The notes beneath the pieces are model-generated. The model saw nothing but the letters and a program-made list of their open reading frames with translations. It did not search any database and had not been told where the DNA came from. Both the position numbers and the translations under genes were made by a program. Below are positions 1 through 9,720 of a stretch of 30,832 bases of DNA, one piece after another. The stretch's first letter is position 1, and each line of letters opens with the position of its first letter. Source of the stretch: Prorocentrum cordatum (taxonomy: Eukaryota > Sar > Dinophyceae > Prorocentrales > Prorocentraceae); NCBI GenBank assembly GCA_963575745.1, contig CAUYUJ010009597.1, positions 2,501 through 33,332 on the forward strand, given 5' to 3'.

Positions 1-835
1 GACCGCCCGCATGCGTCACGCACCGCCCTGTACACCGTTGCGTGGCCCCATAGGGAGCTCCACCAAAGGTCCCAGTGGTACCGCCCGCATGCGTCACGCA
101 CCACCCAGTATTCGTGTCCCCGTAGGGAGCTCCACCGAAAGCCCCAGAGGCACCGCCTGCATGGGTCACGCACCAGCCAGTACAGCGTTACGTGGCCCCA
201 TAGGGAGCTCCACCGACGGACCCAGTGTGACCGCCCGCATGCGTCACGCACTACCCGATACAGCGTTCCGTGGCCTTATCTGGAGTTTCACCGAAGGTCC
301 CAGAGGCACCGCCTGCATGCGTCACGCACCACCCAGTGCAGCGATTCGTGACATGCAGGGGGCTCCACAGACGGCCCCAGTGGCACCGCCCGCATGCGTC
401 ACGCACCACCCAGTACAGCGTTTCGTGGCCCTATAGGGAGCTCCACCGACGGACCCAGTGGGACCGCCCGCATGCGTCACGCACCACCCAGTACAGCGCT
501 CCGTGGCCCATAGGAAGCTCCAACAGACGGCCCCAGTGGGACAGCGCGCATGCGTCACGCATCACCCAGCACAGCGCTTCGTGGGCCCATATGGAGCCCC
601 ACCGACGGCCCCAGTGGGACCGCCCGCATGCGTCACGCACCACCCAGCACAGCGCTTCGTGGCCCTATATGGAGCTCCAACCGACGGCCCCAGTGGGACC
701 GCCCGCATGCGTCACGCACCACCCAGCACAGCGCTTCGTGGCCCCATAGGGGATCCCACGGACGGCCCCAGTGGGACCGCCCGCATGCGTCCCGCACCCC
801 ACGTACAGCGTTTCTTGGCCCCATAGGAAGCCCCA
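1..835. repeat. Tandem repeat, about 78-bp unit (first subfamily)
   Basis: About eleven units run in from the left edge of the window. The recurring block GCATGCGTCACGCACC starts at 9, 88, 159 (one base changed), 238, 315, 392, 470, 548, 626, 705 and 783, so spacing is 71-79 bp, mostly 77-79. Each unit also carries a GGGAGCTCCACCGA-like block and a CCCAGTGG block. Many units are 78 bp (26 codons), so reading frames stay open on both strands; I read these as by-products of the repeat. The array continues beyond the window start. Confidence 0.95.
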
Positions 836-1325
836 CCGATCCGTGGCTCCAAAGAGAGCCCCACCGAAGGCCTCACTGGCAAAGTCCACATGCGTTTCTT
901 CCACCCAGCCCAACGTGTCGCGGCCCATGGGGAGCTCCACCGACGGCGCCAGTGGCAAAGTCCGCATGCGTCTCCCCCACCCAGCACAACGTGTCGTGGC
1001 CCATAGGAGCTCCACCGACGGCGCCAGTGGCAAAGTCCGCATGCGTCTCCCCCACCCGGCACAACGTGTCGTGGCCCATAGGAGCTCCACCGACGGCGCC
1101 AGTGGCAAAGTCCGCATGCGTCTCCCCCAACCAGCACAACGTGTCGTGGCCCATGGGGAGCTCCACCGAAGACCCCAGTGGCAAAGTCCGCATGCGTCTC
1201 CCCCACCCAGTGCAGCGTTTCGTGGCCCATAGGGAGCTCCACAGAAGGCCCCAGTGGCAAAGTCCGCATGCGTCTCCCCCACCCAGTGCAGCGTTTCGTG
1301 GCCCCATCGGGGGTTCCACCGAATA
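836..1325. repeat. Tandem repeat, 75-77 bp unit (second subfamily)
   Basis: Continues the previous array with a related unit in which the CACGCACC part is replaced by TCTCCCCCACCCAG. GCATGCG recurs at 964, 1039, 1114, 1190 and 1267, spacing 75, 75, 75, 76 and 77. Three adjacent 75-bp units (about 930-1155) are nearly identical, which points to recent local amplification. The array ends around 1325. Confidence 0.93.
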
Positions 1326-1329
1326 CGGT

Positions 1330-2290
1330 ATCCACAATTGCGATATTCACAACTACATATGGTTGGGTCCTTCGCCAGGCTAATTTTTTGCAACGCGGTG
1401 TAGGTCCGAGGACGTCTGATCGAATTCCCCAAAAGTCAGACTCCCAGAAGTGTTAACCACCATATCATACTCCCAGTGGTCAGAGGTGTGGGGGTCATGC
1501 GTGAACCAGCTGCGTAACTGGCCAACCACCATCGAGATTACGACAGCAGCAACCACCATCACATCAATTAACCACCAAGCCGTGCATTCAAATTTCTTCC
1601 TGCTTTTTTGTTTGTTTGTATACCACACCCTTTCCGCCGCAGTCGGATTCCACCGCCCAGGGCAACGTTCAGTATACAAGAAACACGCCCCGGGGAGGGA
1701 ATTTTGCAGACCGATCCCACGACCAGGGCACTCGTCCATCCCCCAGGGCTTTCGGGCACATTATACGTTTTTGGGGCGGACGATTCTACCGAGCAAAAGA
1801 AGACCTTCCCCAGAGAAAGTGGGGAAAGTAACGAACTCAAGACGTGGACGCATTCATTATGCTGTCAGTCCCAGCCCACCACTCAGCTCCGATGGGATGT
1901 GACTTCGGATGCTTAAGCGCCCTCACGGCTGCAAGAGATGCAGGGCCGAAGCTGCAACGGGACGGTGCAGGCCGAAGGCACAGGCTGCAAGTCGTGCACC
2001 CCCATTCCCCCGAACAACATCGGCGGCCAGCCCAGCCCAGGGGGGAAGTGAAAGCGGGCGGCCTTCTCAGAAGGCTCGCAAGTTCCCCGGCCTTCCGAGC
2101 AGTTTTCCGGAGCCTTCTCCCTTAAGACGCAGAAGACCTCGGGAGGCGATCCTCGTTGGACACTTCGCCAGCGTGTCGGGCAGGTGCAGTTTCGGTATTG
2201 ATTTTCTGGGTGTTCGAGATTATACTTTTGGGATGCAGTCCTTGAGTGCGATTGGAGCATTACCGGCGTCACCCCAACATACTTCTACTA
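1330..2290. other. No feature recognised
   Basis: About 960 bases of lower GC without a convincing coding pattern, RNA gene or repeat. Several overlapping open frames of 70-216 codons exist on both strands, but none shows a recognisable domain, biased codon use or splice-site context. Confidence 0.5.
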
Positions 2291-2298
2291 TATGTGCG

Positions 2299-2316
2299 TC
2301 GCCCCCCGGGGGGCGA
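2299..2316. repeat. Perfect 18-bp GC palindrome
   Basis: TCGCCCCCCGGGGGGCGA is its own reverse complement. It is flanked by GTGCG on the left and TGCGCGCAC on the right, so the pairing can be extended with mismatches. No association with a gene is visible. Confidence 0.85.
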
Positions 2317-2487
2317 TGCGCGCACCTAGAAAATCGTATGGTATATGCTTCGCGGCGGGCGCTTCCTGGCCACACCGCTCGGGAAATGATCTACTACACG
2401 ATGGGCGTACTGTATGCTTGGGGCGGACGCCCGCCCCTCCAAGGGATAACACAGAGTACTATACGATGGCTTTGTGCGGCCCACACT

Positions 2488-2622
2488 CCCGGACATGCGA
2501 CGCCCCGATTTTTTCAGGACGGCGTCCCTCGAAATCCCGAATCCCGAATCGTGTTTTGACGGCCGCGAGACCCGGCGAGGGCCCCGAGAGGACGAAAAGT
2601 AAAGGAAGACCTCCGCACAAAA
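2488..2622 (-). repeat. Family A element, partial (A1)
   Basis: Reverse-orientation copy with a degenerate left terminal hairpin (CGCCCCGATTTTTTCAGGAC) and the family core GGCGAGGGCCCCGAGAGG. Much of the left half is deleted and it runs directly into the next copy. Confidence 0.75.
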
Positions 2623-2802
2623 AGATCCGATGTCGTGATTTCTTCACTACGGGGTCCCCAGAAGTCCCGACCCTTTCCTCGGGACCGGCTTCTCGTCCCG
2701 AGCCGTTCTTTGACGGCCCCGGGGCCCGTTTGAGGGCCCCGAGAGGCCAAAACTTGCGAAACACCTCCGTCTTGACTTTTTCCAATGCGTTGGATCTCTG
2801 GG
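2623..2802 (-). repeat. Family A TIR element (A2)
   Basis: 180-bp copy in reverse orientation. It starts AGATCCGATGTCGTGATT, has the core GGCCCCGAGAGG, and ends TTGGATCTCTGGG. The first bases of the left terminus (CCCAG) are lost, so a target-site duplication cannot be judged. Confidence 0.88.
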
Positions 2803-3024
2803 TTTCGAGACGGACGAAAGGAGGGGATTGGGAAAGGGGGGGGTACGAAATTGGCCGCATGCAGCTGATTTCGGCCTCACCGAGGGGCCCATTCCTCGAT
2901 ATACATGGCCGCCTCTGGCGCCGGGAGGCGCCGGGAAGATCAGCGGCGCGAGCGGATTCTCAAACCCCCCCCTTTGCTATCCCCCCCCTTTCGCCCGACC
3001 CGAGGGCTGCAGTCCCCGCCCCAG

Positions 3025-3119
3025 GCATGGAGGCGGAGCCGGAGGGGCGCGGCGGCCTGGAGGCGGAGCTGGCGCGCGACTTCCGCGCCGCCCTGGGCGC
3101 GGAGCTCGGGCAGCTGCAG
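3025..3119 (+). CDS. Candidate exon 1, acidic coiled-coil-like peptide (function unknown)
   Basis: A short block whose third codon positions are G or C in every codon from ATG at 3027 to CAG at 3119. It encodes an Ala/Glu/Leu-rich peptide beginning MEAEPEGRGG and ending LGQLQ, likely helical. A CCCCGCCCCAG tract lies just upstream, giving an AG|G acceptor at 3024/3025. The right boundary is inferred from CAG|GA, a non-canonical donor of a type known in dinoflagellates. This end is in phase 0 and joins in frame to the GAC that opens candidate exon 2. The ATG could be the start or an internal Met, since two bases precede it after the acceptor. No domain is recognised. Codon bias drops sharply right of 3140. 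A chance GC-rich open stretch is the main alternative. Confidence 0.42.
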
Positions 3120-3191
3120 GACTCGAGCGCGCCGCGGCCCCCTCTGTCAGGGCGCCGACCTCGCAGAGAGGATCCCAGGGTCGGGGGAGAA

Positions 3192-3339
3192 AAAGATACG
3201 GATACGTGTTGTCCCCCTTCGTTTTTGGCCTCTCCTGGTCCTCCTGGGGAATCCTCGTTGTCACCGCTGGATTCGCCTCGAAATTCTGGTCAGAACGCAC
3301 CCCAAGAGAGGTCCGGGGACAACACGTATCCGTATCTTT
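3192..3339. repeat. Family C TIR element (C1)
   Basis: 148-bp foldback element with 25-bp perfect terminal inverted repeats at 3192-3216 and 3315-3339; the arm starts AAAGATACGGATACGTG. The inner part carries CTGGATTCGCCTCGAAATTC, which identifies the other copies near 8328, 12916 and 17196. It has no coding capacity of its own, so it is non-autonomous. Confidence 0.93.
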
Positions 3340-3359
3340 CCGCCCCCCAACAGGGAGCC

Positions 3360-3504
3360 ACAGTGCTGAAAAAATCGAGACGGAGGCCCTCTCCAGGCCC
3401 CGGGGCCGTCAACAAACGACTCAGGACGAGAAACCCGTCCTGGGGAAAGGGTCGGGAGTGCCGGGGACCCCGTATTGAACAAATCACGACGTCGGATCTC
3501 TTGG
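3360..3504 (+). repeat. Family A element with internal deletion (A3)
   Basis: Forward copy starting CAGTGCTGAAAAAATCGAGA and ending TCACGACGTCGGATCTCTTG. The core reads CCGTCAACAAACGACTCAGG. About 40 bp between the left hairpin and the core is missing. It lies about 20 bp right of element C1. Confidence 0.85.
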
Positions 3505-3802
3505 ATTCCGTTCGTAAAACGACAGGGTGGGCCCGGGGTGTCCCAGAGAGTTGCGTCCCGGACTTCGAGGTGGATGTCGCTTCGATGGTTGTGGCCGGGA
3601 ATGAAGACCGAAAGGAACCCACGCAACATTCACATCGGTTTTCGCCCGCCCCTTCGGGCAGAAATCCACGCAGAAATCCGCTGCAGCACTCCGCTGCAGC
3701 ACGTCTGCAAGGCCGGTGCAATGACCTCTGGCGCAGCGCCGACCCCCCCCCCTCCGGCCGGGCACTGAGAGAGCGCGCCCGCCTCTGAGTCGTCGGCCGG
3801 TC

Positions 3803-3960
3803 AGGAGGGGGAAAAACACACAGACACAATTCATCGTCGACCCCCAGGAAAATAATTATGGGGAAAGATCGAAAGCGGGGGGGAGGCGAACATCCAGCAA
3901 GTATGAGAAAAGATGGGGGATCCTAAGATTTGTGTGTGTGTCTATTCGTGTGTCCGTAGG
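3803..3960 (+). repeat. Family E repeat (E1)
   Basis: About 155 bp, starting with AAAAACACACAGACACAATT and ending with TGTGTGTGTCTATTCGTGTG. The two ends are roughly inverted copies of each other. Homologous blocks lie at 5000-5156 and 13861-14014. The middle is A/G-rich with GAAAA...TGGGG strings. Confidence 0.8.
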
Positions 3961-3967
3961 CCCTTTG

Positions 3968-4184
3968 AGACAGGCAACGATAGGGGGGGACAGGAACAGG
4001 GGGGGATAGGCATCGTCACCCAATCGTCGACTCATCGCCGACAGGGGCCCGCTAGCCCCACCCCGCCCAGGAACGTGGGGATTTGCCGTCGGGGCCTATC
4101 GCCGATTTATCGGCGATGGATCGCCGATTCCAGGTCGATGTTTCCACCCCTGTGCCAGTTCCCCTCTATCGTTGCCCCTCAGGC
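3968..4184. repeat. Family J foldback element
   Basis: Terminal inverted repeats of about 45 bp with mismatches: the left arm contains GGCAACGATAGGGGGG and the right arm contains CCCCTCTATCGTTGCC. Inside, at about 4099-4135, three 9-mers alternate in orientation (ATCGCCGAT, ATCGGCGAT, ATCGCCGAT). Only one copy is present in this window. It ends about 12 bp before element D1. Confidence 0.8.
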
Positions 4185-4196
4185 TGGAGGTCTGAG

Positions 4197-4462
4197 GTGG
4201 CCCAGTACTGGGTCCGGCGAGCAGAAGGGGGGGGGGGGGTGCGAAGCGTCTTGGTTCGCCTAGAGCCCTACCAAGCAATGTTCTAAGAACCTTGTGTGGT
4301 TTCCACGAAATGTTCTTAGAACATTTCTGGTGGAGATTGTTTTGTTTTAACACATCGGGTTTATGTTCTAAGAACATTGTCTTTGTGATTCGAACATTTT
4401 TGGTTCTAAGAGCATTTCCTGGTAGGACTATAGGAATGCCGGGACAATCGGTCCCTGCTCAG
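4197..4462 (+). repeat. Family D TIR element with GT...AG ends (D1)
   Basis: About 266 bp, homologous over its length to 12174-12429. Inverted arms include CCCTACCAAGCAATGTTC on the left and AGCATTTCCTGGTAGGAC on the right. Several ATGTTCTAAGAACATT-like palindromes lie inside. It begins GTGGCCCAG after an AG and ends in CCCTGCTCAG, so both intron-type dinucleotides sit at the element ends. A poly-G run interrupts the left arm. Confidence 0.85.
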
Positions 4463-4593
4463 GGGGAGGGGGGGGGACAGGTTCGAGGCGCTGGATTCGG
4501 CACGGTGTTTTACCTGTTTCGGCCTCAAGGGGCTGTCTTCGGGCCCCAGGACTGCCTAAACCGAGTCCGGGGCTGAAAACCTGCGCCAGACGG

Positions 4594-4670
4594 ACCTCCT
4601 CCTCTTCCTCCTCTTGCTCCTCCTCCTCCTCCTGCTTCTCCTCCTCCTCCTCCTCCTCCTCGTCCTCCAG
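4594..4670 (+). repeat. (TCC)n pyrimidine tract
   Basis: Imperfect TCC/TCT triplets ending in CGTCCTCCAG followed by G, the form of a polypyrimidine tract with a 3' splice site on the plus strand. The sequence after it lacks strong codon bias, so an exon there is not claimed. Confidence 0.9.
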
Positions 4671-4789
4671 GGATCGATTTTGAGCGGATTCGGCTTCCTT
4701 CCTGGGGCCCCGGCTATGTCAGACCCCCCGGCCGCCTCCAACCACCAGGAGCCTTGGAAGCCTCAATGGGGGGCGAACACGGACACGCC

Positions 4790-4925
4790 CATCCTCGATC
4801 CGTTCCTTCTCTCCCGCCTTTTCCCTGATCCTCGGCGCCCTCCTCGATCCTTCTCCTCGATCCCCGATCCTCATCTCGTCCCGTATCCTCGACCCCTGAT
4901 CCTCCTCCCTGTCCCTTCGGGCACC
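4790..4925. repeat. Degenerate GATCCTC minisatellite
   Basis: Irregular repetition of GATCC(T/G)(C/T)(C/T) about every 10-20 bp, for example CCCGATCCTCATC and CCCCTGATCCTCCTC. No clear higher-order unit is visible. Confidence 0.6.
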
Positions 4926-4999
4926 GAGAGCGCGCGTCCACGCAGACACGTCGACCGAGGACATTTGCAGGGCTCGAGCAAAGACAGACTGCATGAAGG

Positions 5000-5156
5000 T
5001 AAATCAGAAGGGGAAGAAACACACAGACACAATGAACCTTCGACTCCCAGGAAAAGATGGGAAAATATGGGAAGTGGGGGGGAAGACAGAAACCCCAAAC
5101 ATATGGGAACATATGGGGAACATGTTCAGTCGTGTGTATTTATTTGCGTGTCCCAG
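5000..5156 (+). repeat. Family E repeat (E2)
   Basis: Starts GAAACACACAGACACAATGA and ends CGTGTGTATTTATTTGCGTG before TCCCAGG. It shares the internal AAATATGGGAAGTGGG with the copy at 13861. It lies 15 bp left of element B1. Confidence 0.82.
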
Positions 5157-5171
5157 GGCCCCTTCGGTCAA

Positions 5172-5323
5172 GTTCCGACGGCCCGCGCGGATTTCTTGGA
5201 TCTGTGCTGGGGCCCCCGTGGCGGTGGAGCGCGCCGTCAGGGGGCGCGGCCCTGCGCGGCGGAGCCCCCCTGGCTTCTCTGGGCTCCAGCACAGATCCAA
5301 GAAAACCGCTCGGACTGTCGAAG
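5172..5323. repeat. Family B foldback element (B1)
   Basis: The core inverted repeat at 5191-5214 and 5281-5305 pairs TTTCTTGGATCTGTGCTGG with its complement over about 24 bp with one mismatch. Weaker pairing extends outward through CGACGG and its partner CTGTCG. The ~65-bp loop is GC-rich. The related copy is at 13303-13475. Confidence 0.9.
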
Positions 5324-5911
5324 CGTTATGTTTATGTCGTCTTAAGTATCCTCCTCCCTCCTCCTTCCGTCCGCTCGGCGCGCACTTGGCGCGTCCAGGC
5401 CAGGTTGGCGCACCTGTGGCGCGCGCGTAGTCATTTGCTCTCGCGCGCATTTGGCACGTCGCTCGAGTTGTCCTTGCCCACGCGCTTTTGGCGTATGGCT
5501 GCTTCGTTCGTTCGATGGCTCACTCGGTATTGGCATTCGGGTGTGCAGGTGAAGTGCCCAGTCGGCTTCTCCAATCGACGCGCGTCTCGCCCGATACTCT
5601 CGGTTATGTTTGGACGTCGGTTGGCTACCCCGAGGGGGTCCACTCGGTACGCGGTGACGTCCGCACGCGGAGTGCCCCTGGCAGCTTCCGCACAGTGGCA
5701 TGTCTCCAAGGGCCATGTCTACAGTCGGGGCCCTGAAGAAGGAACCCTTTTCGTTGGGGAGGGGCTCCGTGTTCCTTGATTGCTTCGCAGTTTGCCTTGG
5801 GTTGTCCTTTGGTTTTCGATGGGGAATCGAAACTCAACTTGTGGATGAAAGGGGCCTCGTTCCTTTATTTAAGGTTCCTTAGGTCAACGCCCCGACTGTC
5901 GTCCCTGGGAG
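5324..5911. other. No feature recognised; possible 5' part of the LINE
   Basis: About 590 bases upstream of the endonuclease-like segment. GGCGCG/TTGGCGC words recur at 5390-5490. Open frames exist on both strands without a recognisable domain. Part of it could be the first open frame or leader of the decayed LINE, but I cannot show that. Confidence 0.4.
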
Positions 5912-8290
5912 TTGGCCCAGACCTCTGGGGAGAGGCGCTGTGGACAACAAAAATGCGACGTCGGTCGTCTGGGGCCTGCTCAGGAATCAGGAAGCGCAGA
6001 CATGGACCAGGGCGCATGGATGGGCGACGGGTGCCCGTTTCCTCGTCCATTTGACTCGCTCAGTCGCGAAATCAGGCGGCGTTGGTTTCATGTTTCGCTC
6101 CGATCCGTGGACCTGGTACCCAGGCGACAGATCCACGGACCCGTCGTCCATGTTAGCGCGTGCCCGAGGAAGGCGGGTGGCGCCGAAGAGGAGTGGCGCA
6201 CTAATGTTCAGAATCTTGTTATCCGTGCTGTGCGTGCACACCCTCATCTCATGGCCTTCTTTGACGTGGGCGCTGGAACGTGAATCGACCATGCTGGTCT
6301 GCACGTGCACATTGCATGGTTGATTAACCAGTTGCTTCATGATGAGGAAACGGGCGTTGCAGCATGCCAGTGATGTCCCTTAGCACGAACTTGCATGTAA
6401 GCGCGCAAGTGTGCAACGCAATCGTGAGCGGTTGCGTGGTCTTCACAAGTCTGTCAGGCTCGGTACCAGTATGTTCGAATGTAGTGGCCGTCCGCGTGAT
6501 TATGTGCAGCATGCTGGCAATGAGCTTCCAAGATGATAGGGTGACGTACTTGCGGCGCGCGTACCTGAACGCACATCTTGGGATACGATGCTACCGCGCA
6601 TCCCGTGCGCTGATGTTCTCATGCCCGAGCTCGAGTGGAAGTTGGCCCGTGAAGAGTTTACTGAATTCGTGGAACAATTTTGGGATTCCATTCCAGGGAT
6701 CGATGGTTTGCCCTCTGGTTGTGGAAAGCACGCTGGTGAGCAAGACATTATGTATCAGTTCTATTGCCATTGCACTTCCCACCGTCATGTTCCTTTTTCC
6801 GGATGACCTTCATGAAATGCGTTTGGTGTTCATGGCGAAATGAATTTTTCCGTCTGATGTCTCTGCTGCGCTTGCCCGCAAGCCTTCCTCGCTTCGCTTT
6901 CGGTCTTTAGGATGCACCGACTATGCATTGGTTACTGCGGCCGTCGCATGCCTTCTGACCAGGGTCCGTGCCCAGTCGTCTCACTCTTTGCAGTTTGGGG
7001 GCGTTCCTGGCCGGTCGGTCCTGGACAATATCATTGCCTGTAAAGCTACTGGGGCGCTTGCCCTTGGAGGGGCATGATCATTTGGCCCAGCTATGTGTTG
7101 ACTTCAGGCCGCGTTGTCTAGTTGGTTTGCTGAGTGGGCGCCGTTCGTCCTGGGAAAGCTGGAGATTCCGTTCTGGTCCCTGGAGTTGTTTGAACATCTT
7201 TACGAAGACAATGCTATTAGGGTGCATTTCCGTAGGGTTATCCTGGCTTCTTCCGCGTGGGCCGGGGGGTCGGCTAAGCAGCGTGTCCAACGTCGGTGTC
7301 CCTGTTCGCCCTCGCCTTCATTTTCCCACCTCTATCAGCTGGAAGACTGTGCTCTCCAGGTCCTTCAAGCTGGCTCTCGCTACAGCACTGCAGCATGGTA
7401 ACGTGGCTCTTGGATCGTAGTAGGGGTGTCATGCGCACTTTACGTCGATGAAGCATGTTGCGAAAACGTCGGTGTTTCGGACAGCTTATGGATCTTCCGC
7501 CTGGCAAACCTACCAGACTGTCCTTGCGATCGTGCGTGCCCGCTCTTCTGATAGCATGTCTGCCCGTCTGGCGTTGCAAGGGTGGTTTGTGATCTCGCTC
7601 CTGTCATGTCTGATCCAGTGACAGGGCTCTTGCCGATTGCCAGTCGTACTGATGCTGATCCCGCTGCAGTGTTTCAAGCACAGTTTTCTAACGCGTTGAG
7701 GAACTCGGAAACACCTGGTGCGGTATTTGGTGCAGTTCCCAGGAGAGAGCTGAAATGACTTCCACTTCTTCTTGCCCCTGGCATGTGGTTTGCGATGTTC
7801 CAAACTCGAGCGCGGAAGGTTTGCCGCTCAGTTTCAATATTTTCGTTGTGGCTGTTTTGCGGGTCCTCTGCTGAGGTGTTTGGACCTCTGCGAGATCCCA
7901 CGCGTTCCCAACAGCTTTCGTGCTTGGCTGTGGGCGTGGCAGGGGCGACCAATGCCATTACATGCACTGTCCGCGTGTTCTTGCTTTGTTTTTCGACTTG
8001 GGCCCCGAGCGTTTTCCCCCTTGGCTTCGCCTCCTCCTTTCCCGTCCTCTGTTGTGTCGACGGGACCTCTCCCGGCAATACACGCGACGTTGCTCGGTGT
8101 GCTTATGGCGAGAGTTCTGTTCATGCGCATTCGCATTTCCGCCGTCGAACTGCGACTGCAGTAACCATTCCTGAGCAGGTTTTCAAAGGTCGTTTCCGCT
8201 TGCTCAAGCAAGGCCACCGCCGGAACAGTCTTGGCGAGATGCAGCCGCTTGAGAGCCCTCCGAGGCTGGAGAACTTCCAAGAATAAGCGA
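5912..8290 (+). pseudogene. Decayed non-LTR (LINE) retrotransposon, endonuclease-RT order
   Basis: The intact form would copy element RNA into chromosomal DNA by target-primed reverse transcription. Plus-strand fragments appear in LINE order but in changing frames. An endonuclease-like part comes first (about 5930-6270, with SGGVGFMFRSD). The RT fingers follow (6588-6840), with IPGIDGLPSG standing for the usual PGPDGLP, then LHEMRLVFMAK for the LLVFIPKG-type strand. At 6898 comes a LRPLSL...TD-like stretch, then FGGVPGRSVLDNII (6994-7036), the hallmark GFxxGRSxxDNI motif. SLFALAF lies near 7297. The catalytic ADD motif is replaced by HGN before VALGS (about 7396). A C-terminal-like tail continues to about 8150. 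At least six frameshifts or stops break it. Lower GC than its surroundings marks it as foreign. The clade is not assignable by eye. Confidence 0.78.
6588..7105 (+). pseudogene. Reverse transcriptase domain remnant (fingers and first palm motif)
   Basis: Best-preserved part of the LINE. 6588-6806 is open and reads through WKLAREEFTEFVEQFWDS and IPGIDGLPSG. 6898-7057 is open in another register and reads CTDYALVTAAVACLL, then FGGVPGRSVLDNIIACKATG, ending at TGA after ALGGA. The frame change between the two segments and the loss of downstream catalytic aspartates show it is dead. A cellular RT such as telomerase is excluded by the PGxDGLP and GRSxxDN motifs, which belong to LINE-type RTs. Confidence 0.78.
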
Positions 8291-8327
8291 TAACGACCGA
8301 ACACCGCTAACCTCGAACTTGGATTCC

Positions 8328-8436
8328 CCTCCCCCTAATCCTAATCCTCGGGCCTTTTCCCAGGGTGCGTTCTGGCCCGGATTTCGAAGCTGATCCGTCT
8401 GTGGCGACGACGGCCTCCCAGGAGGTCCTCTCCCCC
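8328..8436 (-). repeat. Family C element, partial (C4)
   Basis: Reverse-orientation fragment. GGTGCGTTCTGGCCCGGATT and CTCCCAGGAGG match the reverse complement of C1 in order. The left terminus (CCCCTAATCCTAATCCTCGG) is diverged, and the right end is replaced by the (TCC)n tract. Confidence 0.65.
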
Positions 8437-8750
8437 TCCTCCGTGGCCTCTCTTCCTCCTCCTCCTCCTCCGCCTACTCCCCCTTTTCCTCTACTTCTCC
8501 TCCTCATTCTCTCCTCCTCGTCCTCCTCCTCTCCTCCTCCTCCTCTCCTCCTCCTCCTCCTCCTCCTCCTCCTCCTCCTCCTCTTCCTCCTCCTCCTCCT
8601 TCTCTTCCTCTTCCTCTTCTCCTCCCTTCCTCTCCTCCTCCTCCTCCGCCTCCTTTCCCTTTTCCTCTACTCCTCCTCCTCTTCTCCTCCTCGTAATCCT
8701 CCTCTCCTCCTCCTTCTTCTCTCAACCCTTCCTCCTCCCAACCCTTCGTT
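8424..8750 (+). repeat. (TCC)n pyrimidine tract
   Basis: About 325 bp of imperfect CCT/TCC triplets with scattered TCTT and CCCTT. It ends near TTTTTTGACGTGCAG at 8763, a possible 3' splice site. Confidence 0.95.
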
Positions 8751-9032
8751 TTTTGACGTGCAGGCGAACACGTTCGGGCTGGAGCGTTCGGAAGGCGCAA
8801 CAACAACCGATTCAGCGTAGCGAGGACAAACTAAGGCGAAGTAGGCGGCAGGCCCGCTCGGTACAAGCTGGGCAAAAGGTATTGAAAAAGGAGAGGACCC
8901 AGAAGGGCGCAGAGAGACGCCCCTTGCCGCCGCTGCGGACGGGGGGAGATCCTCGAAATCAGCATCACACCCTCTGAACATACACCACGGAGCATGCAAC
9001 AATAAATTCAAAAAAGTAACGATCGAAGGCCA

Positions 9033-9290
9033 GCCCCCTCCTCCTCCTCCTCCTCCTCCTCCTCCTCCTCCTCCTTCTCCTCCTCCCTCTTGCTTCCCCT
9101 CCTCCTCCCCCTCCTCCCTCTCCTCCTCCTCCTCCTCCTCCTCCTCCTCCTCCTCCTCCCCTCTCCCTCCTCCTCCTCCTCCTCCTCCTCATCCTCCTCC
9201 TCCTCCTCCTCCTCCTCCTCCTCCTCCTCCTCCCCCCTCCTCCTCCCCCTCCTCCTCCTCCGTCTCCTCCTTCTTCTCCTCCATTTCCAT
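9033..9290 (+). repeat. (TCC)n pyrimidine tract
   Basis: About 255 bp of almost pure TCC triplets broken by a few CCC and CAT triplets. The complement reads as Arg-, Glu- or Gly-only frames, which are meaningless as protein. Confidence 0.95.
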
Positions 9291-9383
9291 TCCTGTTCCG
9301 TCTGAATAACTTTTCCTTGTCGCACCCCGAGGCAAGTTTTTAGGGCGGTCCGGGCGTTTCGCCGGAGACCTCCTCACCATTGA

Positions 9384-9720
9384 TGACCCTGAAGTTCAAC
9401 AAAATGTCAACAGTGTCACGGATTGAGGGCGGGTGATTTTCAAAATGTGGCTCTCGTTTTTAGACATTTGCCAGAGTTTCGCGGATTGAGGGCGGTTGGT
9501 TTTCAAAATGTGGTTCTCGCCTTAGCCACGCACATTTGTCTTCAAATTCTTCAGAACTTCACGGGTTGAGGGCGGGTGGTTTTCAAAATGTGGCTTGCGC
9601 CTCAGCGCCGCGCACATTCGTCTTCAAACTTTTGCAAGAGTTCCACGGATTGAGGGCGGTTCCATCTCACTATGTGACTCTCGCCTTCAGCGCCGCGCAC
9701 AATCGATTCTATCTATGTAA
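9384..9720. repeat. Tandem repeat, 63-85 bp unit
   Basis: Four units marked by GATTGAGGGCGG (or GGTTGAGGGCGG) at about 9421, 9484, 9564 and 9648, each followed by TTTTCAAAATGTGGCT and later by CGCGCACATT...TCTTCAAA. A weak fifth trace (ATTATGAGGGCGCAACAG) lies at 9779. Confidence 0.88.

Noticed and set aside
2292-3788. 498-codon plus-strand open frame
   Set aside because: It crosses three family A copies, a family C element and candidate exon 1 in a different frame; open by GC content only.
4671-4790. Possible exon after the TCC tract (IDFERIRLPSWGPG...)
   Set aside because: Follows an AG|G site, but third positions are mixed and no donor is evident.
8764-8820. Possible small exon after TGACGTGCAG
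   Set aside because: The acceptor context and first seven codons look good, but no donor in a consistent phase was found and the bias stops after GAG.
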